From Lithospermum erythrorhizon (taxonomy: Eukaryota > Streptophyta > Magnoliopsida > Boraginales > Boraginaceae), in assembly GCA_019722365.1 (NCBI GenBank), contig JADFUC010000090.1, positions 434,001 through 498,000 on the forward strand: a DNA stretch of 64,000 nucleotides, read 5' to 3'. Positions 23,823 to 37,400 of the stretch are shown piece by piece. The notes beneath the pieces were generated by a model. It saw nothing but the letters and a program-made list of their open reading frames with translations, was not told the DNA's origin and made no database searches. The translations under genes and the position numbers were made by a program. The first letter of the stretch is position 1; each line of letters opens with the position of its first letter.

Positions 23823-24856
23823 GATTCAAGTCTATCATACTAAATGCTTTTGTAAGACAAAGTCCTCCCGGTTTTGACAAAGCTCTATGACGTCTTCATA
23901 ATTGATTTTGTACCTTGTATCTAAATGATTTTCAAGTATGAAGAAAGTCGATGATAATCCTTGTGAAATTCCAACACTTGTGAAGGTTAAGAAGTGATAA
24001 TTATCTTAGTGTGGTTCTTAGTAATGTAAAACTATGTACTTACTTACGAAGTGGTAAGTAGGGACTGTAACTTTTGCTATCAATGTTTACTATGGTTATT
24101 GTTGTCACCACATAATTTGTCTTTCCTGTCTCTCCAAGTTCTTGTGGCTGTTGGGCTGATCTTTCTTGGATCTTTTCAGGAGATCGTATGACCGAAAGCT
24201 CCAAGTTCAAGTCTCTTGTACTTATAGTAAATATGAAAAGAACACCCCTTAGTTTGCCATTCCTGGTACTTGAAGGTTTTTATTGAATATCTGTTTCCTC
24301 AGAATTTGAGTTTTCATTCTTGAGATTGGAGATCCAAGGTTACTTGATATCTGTCCTGCTTGTGTAGTTGTGTTTAGGGAACATTGGAGTTCATGTGTCC
24401 ATCCTTTCTTGCATCCTGCATTTCATCATCATTAAATCACAATAAAACTTTAACCGTTGAGGTCGAGGAATACTAGTGCTCTTTCTTTCTTTTGAGGGAG
24501 AGGATTAAGAACTCCCCACTTTACCTTTGGCCTCTTGGTCGGGCTTGATATAAATCGAGAGGCATGTCTCTAGTGAAAAATAACCTATGGAATGGAGCTA
24601 ACATGACCACCCCAAGAACAGACCTCTACAATATTCAGTGGAAATCTACTCCACACGAGAGTCGAATTTATTGCGGAATTTCTTATACATCGCTGTGGCC
24701 TTATATTTCGGATATGCCCCGGGGCACTAGTGCTCATTAAATTTAATTATATTTAACTTTGATTCGATCAGCATTGTAATAATCGAGAGGCTGCATATAT
24801 TTATTCTTTTATTAATATTATGCACTAGTTATAAAAAATAAAGTGTACATTGCCAC
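23823..24856. other. Intergenic between the Ole e 1-like and DTW genes
   Basis: Contains the 3' untranslated region of the first gene and the promoter of the second. A GC-moderate patch at about 24460-24730 looks like a transposon remnant but has no recognisable terminus. No ORF of note. Confidence 0.5.
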
Positions 24857-26179
24857 ATGCCCAAATCAAATCAACAAATGCAAACATTTTCTTCCATTCC
24901 CAAACCCCTCCGGCTTCCTCACATCCCCAGCCTCCCTAAAACCCTACTCCCAACCCTAGTAATGCAGAACCAACCCGGATCCACCAAAAGACCCATCTGC
25001 CCTTCTTGCTCCAAACCGACCCGAACTTGTATATGCACCCGTTTCAAGGCTTCCAAAATCGATAACTCTGTAGCCATCACAATTCTTCAGCATAGTCTAG
25101 AGAAAAACCACCCTCTGAATTCAACTAGGATTGCACTACTAGGGTTAAATAATCTACAAATTGTTTCTGTATTTGATGTTAATTTTCAAGCCAAGTTCAG
25201 TATCCGGGTTCTTGACCCGGATACTGAAATGGGTTCTCGCTATATTGAAGAAAGAAACGATTTTTGTGAAAAAGATTGCAACTTTATAGGATTTAACAAG
25301 TACCCTGAAATGGGTTCTAGCTATATTGGTGAAAGAAATGATTTTTGTGAAAATGATGCTAGTTGTAGAGGATATAAGAAGTATTGTAATGAGGTTACTG
25401 AGGGTACTATAGATCTTGATGGAAAGTTGAGCTTGAGTGAGGATTTTGAAGGTGAAAAAATGGGAGATGAGTTATTGGTTAGTGCTCATTTGTTTGATGA
25501 GAGATCTGGTAGTTGTACATTGGAGGTACAAGAATGTGTCGAAAATGGTGAGGCGTTTCTCGAAGGGACAACCTCAAGAAGCTATGAAGAAGCTTCTATT
25601 GATTTTAGTATCGAAAAGTATGGTGTTATTAGCTCATTTGGCCATTGTTGGATGGCGAAAGGTGAGCTAAAGGAGCCGATGTTTGAGAAGTTGCTCGAGT
25701 GTAAAGAAGCTGTGGATGATCTAGCTAGAGGGTTTGTTGTGAAGAAGTTGCAGAGAAAGCAAATAAACGGAATCCTCTTAGATGACAAGAGTGAAGAATT
25801 CGAAATCATTATTCCACAGGGATCAGTGCTTCTTTTTCCCAGTGAGAAGGCAGTTGGCATTGGTGAGTTACAATGTGAAGTGAAGAATTTGATTGTGTTG
25901 GATGGTACTTGGGCTAAGGCAAGGAGAATGTACAATGAGAATCCTTGGTTGAAAGTTCTGCCACATTTGAAATTGGATATAGATACAATGAGCTTGTATA
26001 ATGAGGTGAGGCAACAACCAAAGGCTGGTTACTTGTCCACCATTGAAAGCATTGTGTATTCCTTGAAGGCTATAGGGAATGATTGTGAAGGATTAGATGG
26101 CCTCTTGGATGTTTTCGAGTCCATGGTTGGAGATCAAAGGCGATTTAAAAATGAAAGAATGAATGAAGAGCTCACTTAA
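24857..26179 (+). CDS. DTW-domain tRNA-uridine aminocarboxypropyltransferase
   Basis: A single exon of 440 codons. The DTW (TDD) family transfers the aminocarboxypropyl group of S-adenosylmethionine to uridine in tRNA, making acp3U (bacterial TapT at U47; human DTWD1 and DTWD2 at U20 and U20a). Residues 48-60 hold the zinc-type Cys cluster (CPSCSKPTRTCIC), followed by VAITILQH; the signature DGTW is at 349-352, followed by AKARRMYNENPWL and the QQPKAGYLSTIES block. Between the two halves is a long acidic stretch (about residues 115-330) that is plant-specific or species-specific; it contains two copies of an EMGS-YI-ERNDFCE unit from an 81-base tandem duplication. The N-terminal 40 residues are Pro/Ser-rich and could be a targeting peptide, but this is not clear. 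No damage is visible. The ATG at 24857 is the first in frame. Confidence 0.9.
   Translation: MPKSNQQMQTFSSIPKPLRLPHIPSLPKTLLPTLVMQNQPGSTKRPICPSCSKPTRTCICTRFKASKIDNSVAITILQHSLEKNHPLNSTRIALLGLNNLQIVSVFDVNFQAKFSIRVLDPDTEMGSRYIEERNDFCEKDCNFIGFNKYPEMGSSYIGERNDFCENDASCRGYKKYCNEVTEGTIDLDGKLSLSEDFEGEKMGDELLVSAHLFDERSGSCTLEVQECVENGEAFLEGTTSRSYEEASIDFSIEKYGVISSFGHCWMAKGELKEPMFEKLLECKEAVDDLARGFVVKKLQRKQINGILLDDKSEEFEIIIPQGSVLLFPSEKAVGIGELQCEVKNLIVLDGTWAKARRMYNENPWLKVLPHLKLDIDTMSLYNEVRQQPKAGYLSTIESIVYSLKAIGNDCEGLDGLLDVFESMVGDQRRFKNERMNEELT
25226..25387 (+). repeat. 81-bp in-frame tandem duplication inside the DTW gene
   Basis: The units start at 25226 and 25307 (both GAAATGGGTTCT) and are 81 bases, 27 codons, apart. 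Their first 50 bases are nearly identical, the rest more diverged. The frame is preserved. Confidence 0.8.
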
Positions 26180-27080
26180 GGCTATATTTCGACTACCAGC
26201 AACAAGGGCAACGGGAAGAGCAAATGCAATTGGAGAAGGGGCGGGGGCGGGAGTGGGGGCGTGGCGAAGAAGACGATAACCCAAGTGAATAACACATGTT
26301 CATTTTTATGGAGATGCTAATAACAGGCTTTGATAAACTACATTTTTCATAGCCAAACTGTAGTTTCTCTTAATTTTCAATGTCTACCGTCCTTAATTAG
26401 AAATCCAAGTGTAACAAGACTACGAAGGGAGATTCATGTTGCTATGAGATTGTAACAAAATTAGTGATCAAAATATATTTAAAATTGCTAAAATTGACTC
26501 CCTCACACACATCTCCACAAGAATATTGTTCTCAGCAAAATATTCAGAACACTAATAATCGAATATGATGAGGGGATTTGGTAAGAGCTCAAGATCTGAA
26601 TAACGAAGTGTAATCAACATAAATTAGTGACATATACCTAAACAGTCGGTGACATTACTAGTTGGCTAGCTTCATGATATTTTTCCAAGCAAGTCCTTTA
26701 AAAAGCCATCATTAATAAGAACTGGTTTCATCAATTTGCATAAGTGTATTCAACTTTATGATCAAAGAGATTAGTTTATCAACACAAGCACTAATATAAG
26801 TAGCTCAAAAATGACGACCAAATATGAGCGTAAGGGAAAAGTTCCATTAAGAGAAAATAGCGAGCAATTGACTCAAAACAAGCATAACAATCAAAACTTC
26901 AGGTAACTTCTGGTAACAGAAACAATAAAAAAGAAAACGAGAAAACAAATTCCATAGTATATCAAACTCCAGGACACATTCAGTCTACAACTGCAAACTC
27001 GGGCTATGTTAATCTGAGCAGCAAATGCAAGTCAACTTCAGCGAAAGCCCCAACGTAACAATCTAGTCTGCCATAACCAA
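26180..27080. other. Intergenic between convergent DTW and RBP45 genes
   Basis: Holds the 3' ends of both genes. A G-rich tract at 26236-26265 (repeated GGGGC) lies in the DTW 3' region. No other feature. Confidence 0.5.
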
Positions 27081-30000
27081 TCACTGCATCAAAAGACAAG
27101 TATTAGCCACATCATTGACAACGGAGACAGTATAGAAGCCAGATTAGAAAGATGGAGGTGAAAACCATCACAATTAGTTTTTATACCAATCGTACAACAG
27201 TCTCCCCTAGACAATAAACAGGAGACCAGAAAGCCAATAATGATAGAATTGTTCAACAAGTAAACACATGATTTACAACATTGTAGAGCCTGCTTCACAT
27301 CTAAATAAGACAACTCAAAAAGAAAGTTTATCGCAAGAATACTTTCCGCATATACCAGGTAACATGGACAATTGAACAAGTTAACTGTTATACATATGAT
27401 CGTCATAACTCATGAACAGACCTGTTGTGGCTGCTGATAATTTGTATATCCAGGATACCCTCCATAATACATGTTAGGGTCTTGTGGTTGTGGTGCATAT
27501 CCATATGCCTCATAACCCGCTTGTGGATACCCTTGATATCCTTGGTTCCATTGGGGTTGCTCCGACTGACGAACCCAAGACAAAAGATAAAGTCGGGACA
27601 TAAGTCGATATTGGATGATAACTCTAGAAAAGTTTCACTTTATATACCTGTTTGTTAGATGGGCTACGACCCCATGAAAGCCTAACGTTTTGCCCCCCAA
27701 TTTGTGTACCATTCAATGCTGCTAGAGAAGCTTCAGCATCTCTCCTACAATTGGTGATTCGGAAGTGTAAGAAACCACTCAAATAAGATAACCTGGAACG
27801 CCATAGAAAGTTCAGTATGGTAACACATCAATTTCTTTCTTACCTATTAGCAAACTGCACAAATCCACATCGTTTCCCTACTGGTATCTTGACATGAACT
27901 AATTCACCAAATTGAGAGAAAACTTGCTTCAAATGATCATCCGAGACATTAGGATCCAAACCACCAACAAATATCTGCACCCACAATATAAAGTCAGTAT
28001 AATAAGAGATCAAAGAGGAAAACTCCACCATCAAGGTAAACTACCCACAGTTGTATTATTAGGATCACTCTCGCCTTGATCTCCTTGGGGATTCTGGTAA
28101 GATGCTGCACACACAAATATATAAGAAGATAAACAAAATTAAAAATGGGGAGATCAAGCATTACATGAAGATAGCACAATTAGACCAATAAGAGAGAAAA
28201 AGATTATTGGCTTAGATACCATTCATAGTGGAAAGGTACTATCATCAGATAAGTTTCAACTAAGCAGAGACATCTAACAATACAAGCATTATCATACAGA
28301 CAAATGGAAACCAATCAAATAAGTACTTCTGTAGTTCAACAGAAACGAGAAAAAAATACCGACCATTCCAGCAATCCACAATTCCATACAGATAAAAACA
28401 CCTACTAGTGAAAATTACTCCAAAAAAATTATGTCCACAACCACAATGTTAGTCTCCAAAATATCAAGGAGCCCACATGATCCTAAATATATGCTTTGGA
28501 GGCCATAGCTAAAACTATAAACTGGGAATAAAAAATCCCAACTATCATAAACTATAAATTCCCACATGCTTTATGCAAACTAACTACAGTCAAGTGTGGA
28601 ACACAGTTGAAATTTAACAATGTTGCTGGAAGAAACCTGAAGTACTTCTTTAAAGGCTCGAAACGATAAAAACTATGGCACACATTATACTATGGCACAC
28701 AGGTATGACACTATGGTACTATGGGGCACAGGTATTTTCTTGTTTTATTAGTTATAGTTCAACTTTTTGTAGTTCAATTGATCTTTTTAAGACCCAGGGT
28801 ACAGACTACTTTCATATTGTTTACCAAGTAACAGGATACAGACAGAAATCTTACTCTGAAGAAGCATACGAGCCTACCTAGTTATCCAATATGACTGGAA
28901 CAAATGTAATTGGTAATAGCATTAAACGATAATGTTTAATAGCATTATCTATAACGATAATAGCATTGGACGATACAATAATTCACTCAGGTTTTGATGA
29001 TAACTCAGCATCATTATGAGACGAAAGTAGAAAAGCTGTTTAGGATGTAATAAATTTTGTAAACATATGCTGATACAAACTTAATTTATCTGAAGCCAAC
29101 ATCACGTCTATACCATACACATAAAAAATTGATGGGCTAATGGTAAAAAAATTGTCAAGTTCACAAGAAAAAAGCCAGGGAAGAACAGCTTGCCATTAAG
29201 GAAAAAGATACCATTGAAGTAAACAAAGGTACTTAGGAGAGAAAGAAGAAGCTGCAATCGAAATAAAATACATCTGGGAAACTGAATATATTTACTGAGA
29301 CTGGTAAAGTTAATGTAAGGAACTGGTAAAGTTAATCTAAGGAACTGGTAAAATAAGAGATGTAGCATAAAAAATGCCGCAAGAAATTAAGGGCGGAAGT
29401 TTCTGCCATAAACAAATCCACTGACCTAGGCGGAAGAGACAGATTATAGTGGGATCATTTCAGCTGAAATCATTCCAGGCCCCCGTAACGAGAGCCTCTC
29501 TGTTTCCTGCTTCGAGACAACATGACTTTTATAAGTTTTTGGCAGCTTCTATCAGAATTAAATGTGCCGAAGATTACAAAGTAATTACTGGAAGGAAATG
29601 ACTTTCTAATTTTCCAGCTATCTCCAAGGGAAAACTGTAAGATCACTGGAGTCTCCAACATCATAAAATCACTTTCAAAAGGCATCAAGAAGGAACCTAT
29701 TGCTGAATCTAAATTATATGAGCAGACTTGGCAAATGTAGCAAAAGCATGTCAAACAGGCTTGGGAAACAAACAAGCAGAAATAAGTTGATTAGACTATT
29801 CCACAAATAAGGATCAACCAATTAACACACAAGTATTCACTTATACCTTTCTGAACACCAGCCATAGGTTGTTTTTTGTCAGCAGCTGGACCGATTCTCA
29901 TTGGCCTACTTGAGCAGACTACACCATTCATCTCAGTCATAGCGCGCAGTTGCTCACTCTCATCCCCAAATCTCACAAATCCATAACCCTTGGATCTCCC

Positions 30001-31009
30001 CGTGGTTCTATCAGTGACAACTTTTGCACCCTTTACTGAAGTATATACAGATTTAAATGTCTCTTGGAGAATGTAATCAGTTACTTCAGCAGACAAATCA
30101 CCAACAAATATGGTGTAGGCTGGTCCATCGTCGGTAGATCTCTCACCAGCACCCATAGAAGCCCAGTTAAGTCGAAAGTTCTGCTCAGAATTGACCATCG
30201 GTGTGCCATTATATGACTGCAAAATTTGTTCAGCCGCTGCACGGCTTCTGAACTCGAGAAATCCATATCCTTCAGATTGCTGGGTTAGCTTGTTCCTAAT
30301 AACTTTCACTGCAACCAGCTGCAAAACAGATGAAAGAGCCATGTTTAATTTGAATTTATATGACAAAAATAAGTTTGAACGAATATCAAAAGCCAGTTGA
30401 CCTTCATAAAAAATCACATACTCGATAACAAACTGAAACAAAAAACAATATACATAACATAATTACTTCCTCTAGCAAATGGCATAAGACCAATTCCAGA
30501 TTAAAAATTTATGTGACCAATCACCATTACAATTTGTAGCACCGAAGTCATAACACAACATAAACATCTCTTTCTCTCAACTATCATCAAACAGTTTATG
30601 TTAAGAAGTCCAACAGTAACATCATAATTTCGACTCAAATCAAAGTTATACTGTCAATTAGGCCAACAAATTTGTCAACTTTAATCGTTTCGATGAAACT
30701 AGACAATATTTTTGGGACAGAAACAATAAATACAAAAAAGTGAGAATAATATACCTCTCCAGTATGAGCAAAGCAGCTACTAAGATAATTCTCATCCATC
30801 CAAAACTGCAAATCCCCGATCCACAACGACCTAACCTCGTTAGGACTCCCTTGTCCCCCCGCACCACCCGCAGCATACTGCTGATGTGGCATCGGAGCCT
30901 GCTGCTGCATCATCATCCACTGTTGTTGTTGTTGTTGCTGAGGTGGGGGCGCCGATTGATGGAACTGGTGGTGCTGCGTTGGAGGAGCGGCTCCGTTTGG
31001 TTGCATCAT
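27081..31009 (-). CDS. RBP45/RBP47-type nuclear poly(A)-binding protein with three RRMs
   Basis: Seven coding exons on the minus strand: 31009-30755, 30318-29847, 28104-28049, 27974-27844, 27744-27648, 27565-27422 and 27083-27081. They total 1,158 bases, 385 residues, close to Arabidopsis RBP45. All junctions obey GT-AG and keep frame. The N terminus is rich in Gln and Pro, with a (CAG/CAA)n tract. Three RNA-recognition motifs follow: RRM1 (SLWIGDLQFWMDENYL ... SEGYGFLEF), RRM2 (YTIFVGDLSAEVTDY ... SKGYGFVRF) and RRM3 (IFVGGLDPNVSDDHL ... CGFVQFANR). The C terminus is Gly/Tyr/Gln-rich. Family members are nuclear, bind U-rich or poly(A) RNA and move to stress granules. The last exon as read contains only the stop codon TGA after CAG; reading into the preceding intron would add three residues (VCS) before a stop. 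Start chosen at 31009; a second ATG follows directly. The gene looks functional. Confidence 0.93.
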
Positions 31010-33890
31010 GGTGGCGGCGGTGGTCAAACCCTAACCCTAGAAATTGAGAGGATAAGGTTGGGAAAAGAGAAGGATTCAATTGTGTGAATTGGTACTTATT
31101 TAGTTTTAAATCACAAAATATGGCTCGATCTAAAATGAGCCGATATTTATTTAGATTAAGCTATCTGTCCAATTAGCAGCTTGCTTAAATATCACTACTT
31201 TATCAGCAAGAAACTTTTCTACCTTGTCAATCTGACGTATAGTGAAAGTAATCATCATTCATAATATTTTTTGAATTTGAAAAAATTAAATAATATTTTA
31301 ATACAATTAATAAAAATTGTGTAAAAGATTAATTTTTTTGGTGTCGAATAATCTAAGCGCAATGCTACATTTATAGATACAGAAAAAAAGTAGTGATATA
31401 TTTTTTTTATTTTTGTTTTGTTTAATTATTGTACAAAAATGATTTAAAAATAAGAGGAAAAAATAAAAGCAATGCGGCCAGGCCGCTGCCAAGTGGCGGG
31501 CTGAGTAACCAACTCTCTTTTTGTTTATTTTATTCCTAGTGGACTCCACTGTTTGGGTGTTAAAATAGATGGTCTCGGATCGGGTGCAATCGGGTCATGA
31601 GGTGTCGGAATTTGGTAACCGATTGATCTTCTTACATGTGAGGAAATGATCTTCATTGATCACCAATTGATCAAAGCTACTTGAGTGAGTCACAAGGGCA
31701 ATAGCTTGATAAGTCGGTTTGTTGGGTCGATAGTTATACCATATATAATGTGTAAAGTCTAAATTGTCCAGCTCGGGTTTATATATGTCATCTTTGTTGG
31801 CTAAAAAATCTGCCGTTTAGCAAAAATAATTCTTACTTCAAGTGTTTCTCTTTATATGTCATTATTCAAAAATAACTTCTACTCAATTCATTATCATTTT
31901 ATCCATATTTAATATTTATGGTGACATACGGATGAACTTTCTATTTATCCAATTCGTATTTATGAGAACATTGAAGGTATGATCTGATGAATTAAATATT
32001 AAATAAGTTAAAAATGAAGCTTGTCACCAATATGTCAATAAATTTTGGTAATCATTTTTTTTTAAGTTGGTGTTCTTTTATAAAAGCTGGATATATTATA
32101 TTATGATTAGAATTTTTTTATTAGAAATCGCGATTGAATTGACCTGAGTTAGGCTGTGCGCGATAGCTAGTCTTAATAATTGCTCAAATAGTTTTGATTG
32201 TTTTTTTTAAAAAAACAAATGGATACCATGTAAATAGAAATTAATTTTGGCCAATTTTTTTAAATTCATGTAAAGTGGAGGAAATAAAAATAGGTAATTC
32301 TCATTAATGGAGGAACTAATATAATCTTCTTTCATTAGTTCTGGGTAATAAATATTTTAGCTTTTTATCTTTTAATAGTTGGTCTTAAAAAAGATATTTT
32401 TGTTTGTGTTTATAATATTTTATAAAAATATGTCAATAAAAAGTACATTCAAATTACTATTTCCATTGATATAATTTTTTAGAAATTCAGACCCATCTGT
32501 CCTGACAAAATATTTATGATCATGGTTTACTTATTAAAAAATAAAAAAGTCAATGTAATGTCTTAGAAATGCGAAGGAAAGGAGAGTATTATTTATATAC
32601 TAATAAAACCGAACAACACATATCACATAAGTAAAATGTGAGGTTGTTATATATATAATATATTATATAGTTTGTGTATTTACATATTTAGCTATAGAGT
32701 TTGAATAATACGCATTAAACCATTTTAACGATCTAAATTTTCACATTTATCTATATATATAATACCTTTATTATTGAAATTATATACATACATGCTTGAA
32801 TAAATTTTAATGAAAAATTGAAGTTTTAAATAAAATGTTTACATAATTAGTATTGTTTGAAAAATATCTAATGTTAAATCGAAGCGGATGTTAATTGACA
32901 ATTGTAATTATCTATACGTCAATTTTTTGATTCATTTATATATTGAGGCTTATGTAAGAGAAAATCGCTTAGACTCCGGCTTGTACTTTCAAGGTAGATT
33001 ATTAATTAAATTACCAAAATGTGAGGTGCGATGAAGGCCTAAGCCAAAAGTACATTAACCCAAATCAAATATCTTTGTTGAAAAAATAATAACATGAACA
33101 AAAAGAATCAATTGAGTAATAATAGCTCGATTATTTATTTACAATTTAATCGCCTCCAGCAGAAAAAACGGTATGATTCAAAAATTAGATAAGCGACTAT
33201 ATACTTACTATATTACAGTCGTTTTTAAATTTCAACAACAAAAAAGAAATACACCACCATCAAAATTTTTCCTCCCATAAAGAAAAATTGTTTCTCTTTC
33301 ATACCGTCGAGATGCTTCTAGTCCAATTCTGCGCATCCATTACTCTTGTCTTGACAAGAGAAATAAATTCTTGGCTCCGTCACGGTTTCCGACTCCGACT
33401 TCGGATGGGTACATCGTTTGATAAGTTTTACGTAGATGTGGGTGACAAGAATATGAAAATCGATTTTAAATCATTCATACGAAGATGTGCACTTTCGATT
33501 ACTATTATGGGATTTATTGTGTTAAACCATTTCATGGTAACAAATGATCAAAATGTATTATTGGTTAATAATACATGTGAAGGAAGGAGAAACTAACGTC
33601 GTAAATGTGGAAAAATTGAGAAACTTCTTTATTGTTAGAGGAAGAAAAAAGTGCGATTTCACGTTTGAGTTGTGAAAGTGATGAATAAAATGAAGAAGGT
33701 GATGTGTCAATGCATCTAGTTGATGAATATAAGTTTTTCTTTAGTTTTTTCTTGCCAATTCAATTCAATTCAATTTTATGTGGATAAATTCGATTCAGTT
33801 CAGTGTATAAAATTTCATTAGTTGTTTGGAGTTTGGACAATAATATGGATGGTCGAATGTTAATGGAAATTTACATATTTTAGTATTATA
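31010..33890. other. Intergenic upstream of RBP45
   Basis: AT-rich. The RBP45 leader and promoter lie in the first few hundred bases, with no clear TATA box. A short GC-richer patch at 31470-31620 is unidentified. The ORF at 33288-33596 begins with a non-ATG codon and has no motif. No other gene is supported. Confidence 0.5.
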
Positions 33891-33935
33891 CTAGTGGAAG
33901 CTTGACCCGTCATACGACGTGCCCAAATTCTACAT
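33891..33935 (-). mobile_element. Possible Helitron 3' terminus
   Basis: Read on the minus strand, a small palindrome (CGTC-GTAT-GACG) is followed about 12 bases later by CTAG and then T, the layout of a Helitron 3' end (hairpin, CTRR, host T). The hairpin is short and the 5' end was not found, so this is tentative. Confidence 0.25.
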
Positions 33936-34439
33936 TGATATAAGAGGAATAATTAAAGCTTTAAACAAAATTTGATAAATAAATCTCGACAAACACGACG
34001 TTTAATATCCATATGACCATATCAAATACAATCACATAATTAAGAAATCTTGGAACACCTATAGGGTAATTAATTAATGAGAAGACAAATGATATGAGGT
34101 GTTTAGTAAAATGTCAAAACTTTTTCGCGAATCTTTGAAACTTTAAAGTTTTGGGATTGGATAAACACTGATATAAACTAAAGAAATGGTCGAATGCCGA
34201 TTCTCGTGATTTATGTAACCACAGAGATAATACGCTTTTTCCTGTAGAGGCAAAGTACATTCGGGTTCCATCAGATTTAAAAAAGTACAATATAAATTTA
34301 TTGAGAACTCAAAATAATGATGCAAAAAGAATTGAGATGCGACAATGCATAAGATAAGTATTACTGTATCAGAACTTTGTGACGTCAAAATCCCTTATCT
34401 TCATGTTGGCAAACAGTATTTACACCTATAACCACAAGA

Positions 34440-37400
34440 TAGTTCCCCTTCCTACTTAATTAATGGACCTTGATTGAAGAATTTCACAAGATCCCTTACA
34501 AATTCATCGCCAACAACTGAAAGAATATAGAGAGTTTGACGATAAATAAATATGATCAAGTAATGTCCCACAAAGAGAACTATATTGCATTGGCGGAAAT
34601 ATGATAATAAACAATCATACATGAGAACAACTAAGGTAGATAACTATATTTTACACTCGACTTAAATGAGATATTAAAACAATCATACATGAGAAGAATT
34701 TTACTACCATGGTTATCTTGTATCTTATCCTCTAAGCACTAAGAGCAACTAAAGATCAATATCAAAAGTTTGGTCAAGAACCTCCTGCAATTATCACAAA
34801 CCACATTCACCTACAATAATCTTTGGTAAATTAAGGAGGCATTCCTACATACTCATATTTATTAACCTCTAGTGTAATTTCTAATCAAATTGTGACGATT
34901 GAAGATTGATAAACGTCTGCCAATTATATTTTGAGTTGCTATTCGCTCTATTATAATCTATAATCATTAATTATATTTATGCTGGAACGGTGAGGAGAAA
35001 TCAATGGTATGTATGTATCCATGTGATCATAAAACTAATCTCAAAGTTGAATTTGTGGTTAACATTCCCTGCAAAATGGTCACTCGCAATTAACACTATC
35101 ACATCTAGCATCGGTAAAAGTTCGGATAAGCTCCTTTATGGTGTGAGGGTGGCATATTCATTGTGTCAGCATGAAACAAACTAACAAAACTAACTTCAGT
35201 TGATACACACATAAATCTCTAGGACATAGCCACAACTAAAAAGTTAGCAACATTGCTAAGTTTTCAATAAATTCTTAGTCAATCTAACTTGATAAGTACT
35301 GAAATGTAGGAGTTCAATACACATTATATTGTTGGAATAGGAAGCCTTCCAAACCATTACTGAATAAAATGATTCAGGATCCTCAGAAGGAACCTCGTAC
35401 TGTCTCGGAAAATAGAAACTGGAAACATACATATAATTCTTTGTCTATGTATTCTGGACTAGATGTAATTGTGGAGTCGTGCTCAGTAGGAGGAATAGGA
35501 TGGGGAGATACTGTTTCCTTAATTTTTTTTTGAAAAATTTAATTTTATTGAATGCGGGTGGATTAATGGATTCGAGGAGAGCCGGCTTAAATTATTAAAA
35601 TGTTTAATAAGGCCTAGGTTTTTGAGCATAAAGAAGTCCATTTACATAAGCGATAACAAACATATTCGGGGCGAGGCCAAAAACATACAAAAGGGGGTGT
35701 ATGTTGATGCCAATTCATAGTTATGAAATACGGATATTGGAAACAATCAATGACTCTTAGCGAAGCGATTGAAGCACAGTAGCGACGTATGCGTATATAC
35801 ACCTTTATCACGTATTACAAACAACCAAGGGAAGTGGAGGAGGGTACTTGATCATGACTGTAAGATAAGCGTAACTAAAAAAGCATGTCAGGGATAGTGA
35901 GTCTTATACATGGCAAGAAATTGCTAAAACTTTGGATCGATAAAAGTACATATGCAATTGTAGCGTATACATTAATATCGATTTTGTAATTGTCATTCCT
36001 CAATGAATTCCTCGGTATGGCTGGCTAGTCAAATTATCAAGATACTAAAGTTGTCTTGAGGACAAAGATATTGTCAAACTCACTTTATTTACCATCATTT
36101 ATATTATTATAAGAGTTCACGTGATTGAGCATTCGTAGACGAGAAAGGTATTCTCCAAAGGGAACATAGTTCATATGATCATATCTTTGAAAACTCACGG
36201 ACTAATTTTGAATTTACGTCCAGTGAAAATGATGATTCTATTGGTGTCATAGCCTGTGATGCATATAAAAATGCAAAAAATAAGTAAGAGGTACGGATAA
36301 AGGCGCCTGATGATTGATGTGTTATCCCTTGATTTTATATAATCATCGAGGATACCATCAGAGCAACTGCTGGATACTCGAAAAAGGAACTACATTTTCA
36401 AAAGAGAGAAGATTTTTGTATATGAGAAATACAATCTTAACATTTAAAATAACTATCATCTATTAGCGAAATAAAAACAAGCAGTGGAATCTCCAAAAAC
36501 ATTTTAACAAAACTATTATTAAGTAGAGGATATTATATAAATCAATATTGAATTCAATTTTCTACAATGGGATTGATAACTTGAGAACTCACATGTGAAA
36601 ATCGGGTCAAGTTATTAGTTTTCATCGAAATAAAGAGAGATTAATCATTCAAGTTCGGTATAATACAAACATAAAATGCAACATGTTAGAGATTATGAAT
36701 TAATGCTTATAATATATATATTTTTCTATAAGTCAATTAACCAGCACGATAATTGGTGTCTCCTTATGGATAAATACATCTTCTTCCCTTGGCTATGAAT
36801 AATGATGTTGTCTCGTTAAGAAAATTATTTTGGCAAGTTTATTTTAATTTTTCGTATGAACTATTAAAGATGCTCTTTTTACAATGTTAAGTGATAAATA
36901 CCTCCTGGCTATGAATAGACACAAAAACTTTATTTGGGCTCATCATGTCTGTCAATTATGCCCCAATCGTGATCTAGAATCTTCAATATTGTACATTAAA
37001 TTAGTTGCGAGCTCAAAGAATATTTATCTACCTCGCAAAACCAAAAATTAAAAAAATATTACTTCGATATCCTTAGGAGGTATAAAAAGAAAAAAACACC
37101 GCGGCGAATTCAGCACTAAAAACTTGTGGAAAAGAGATGCTTACATAAACATAGCAAAAGAGAAGACACCTTTAAGCTTCTTATATCTACTTCAACAAGT
37201 CATCTATATTAAATGTCCTTAAAAACCAAATCACCACTTGATCGGTAAATATTAAAGAATAGTCTAATCCATTCAATCCTTGGCTTCGGGATACGAGATA
37301 CTATTTGCTTCGTTACAACGTTACAATTTCATTTGCTTAATCTACAATATTAGACTACTTACGATTCAAGATAGGGTGAATTCCTTATACACATTAACTT

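Noticed and set aside
33288..33596. 102-codon ORF with a hydrophobic segment
   Set aside because: Starts with TTG, no ATG-initiated domain, no splice context and no recognisable motif.
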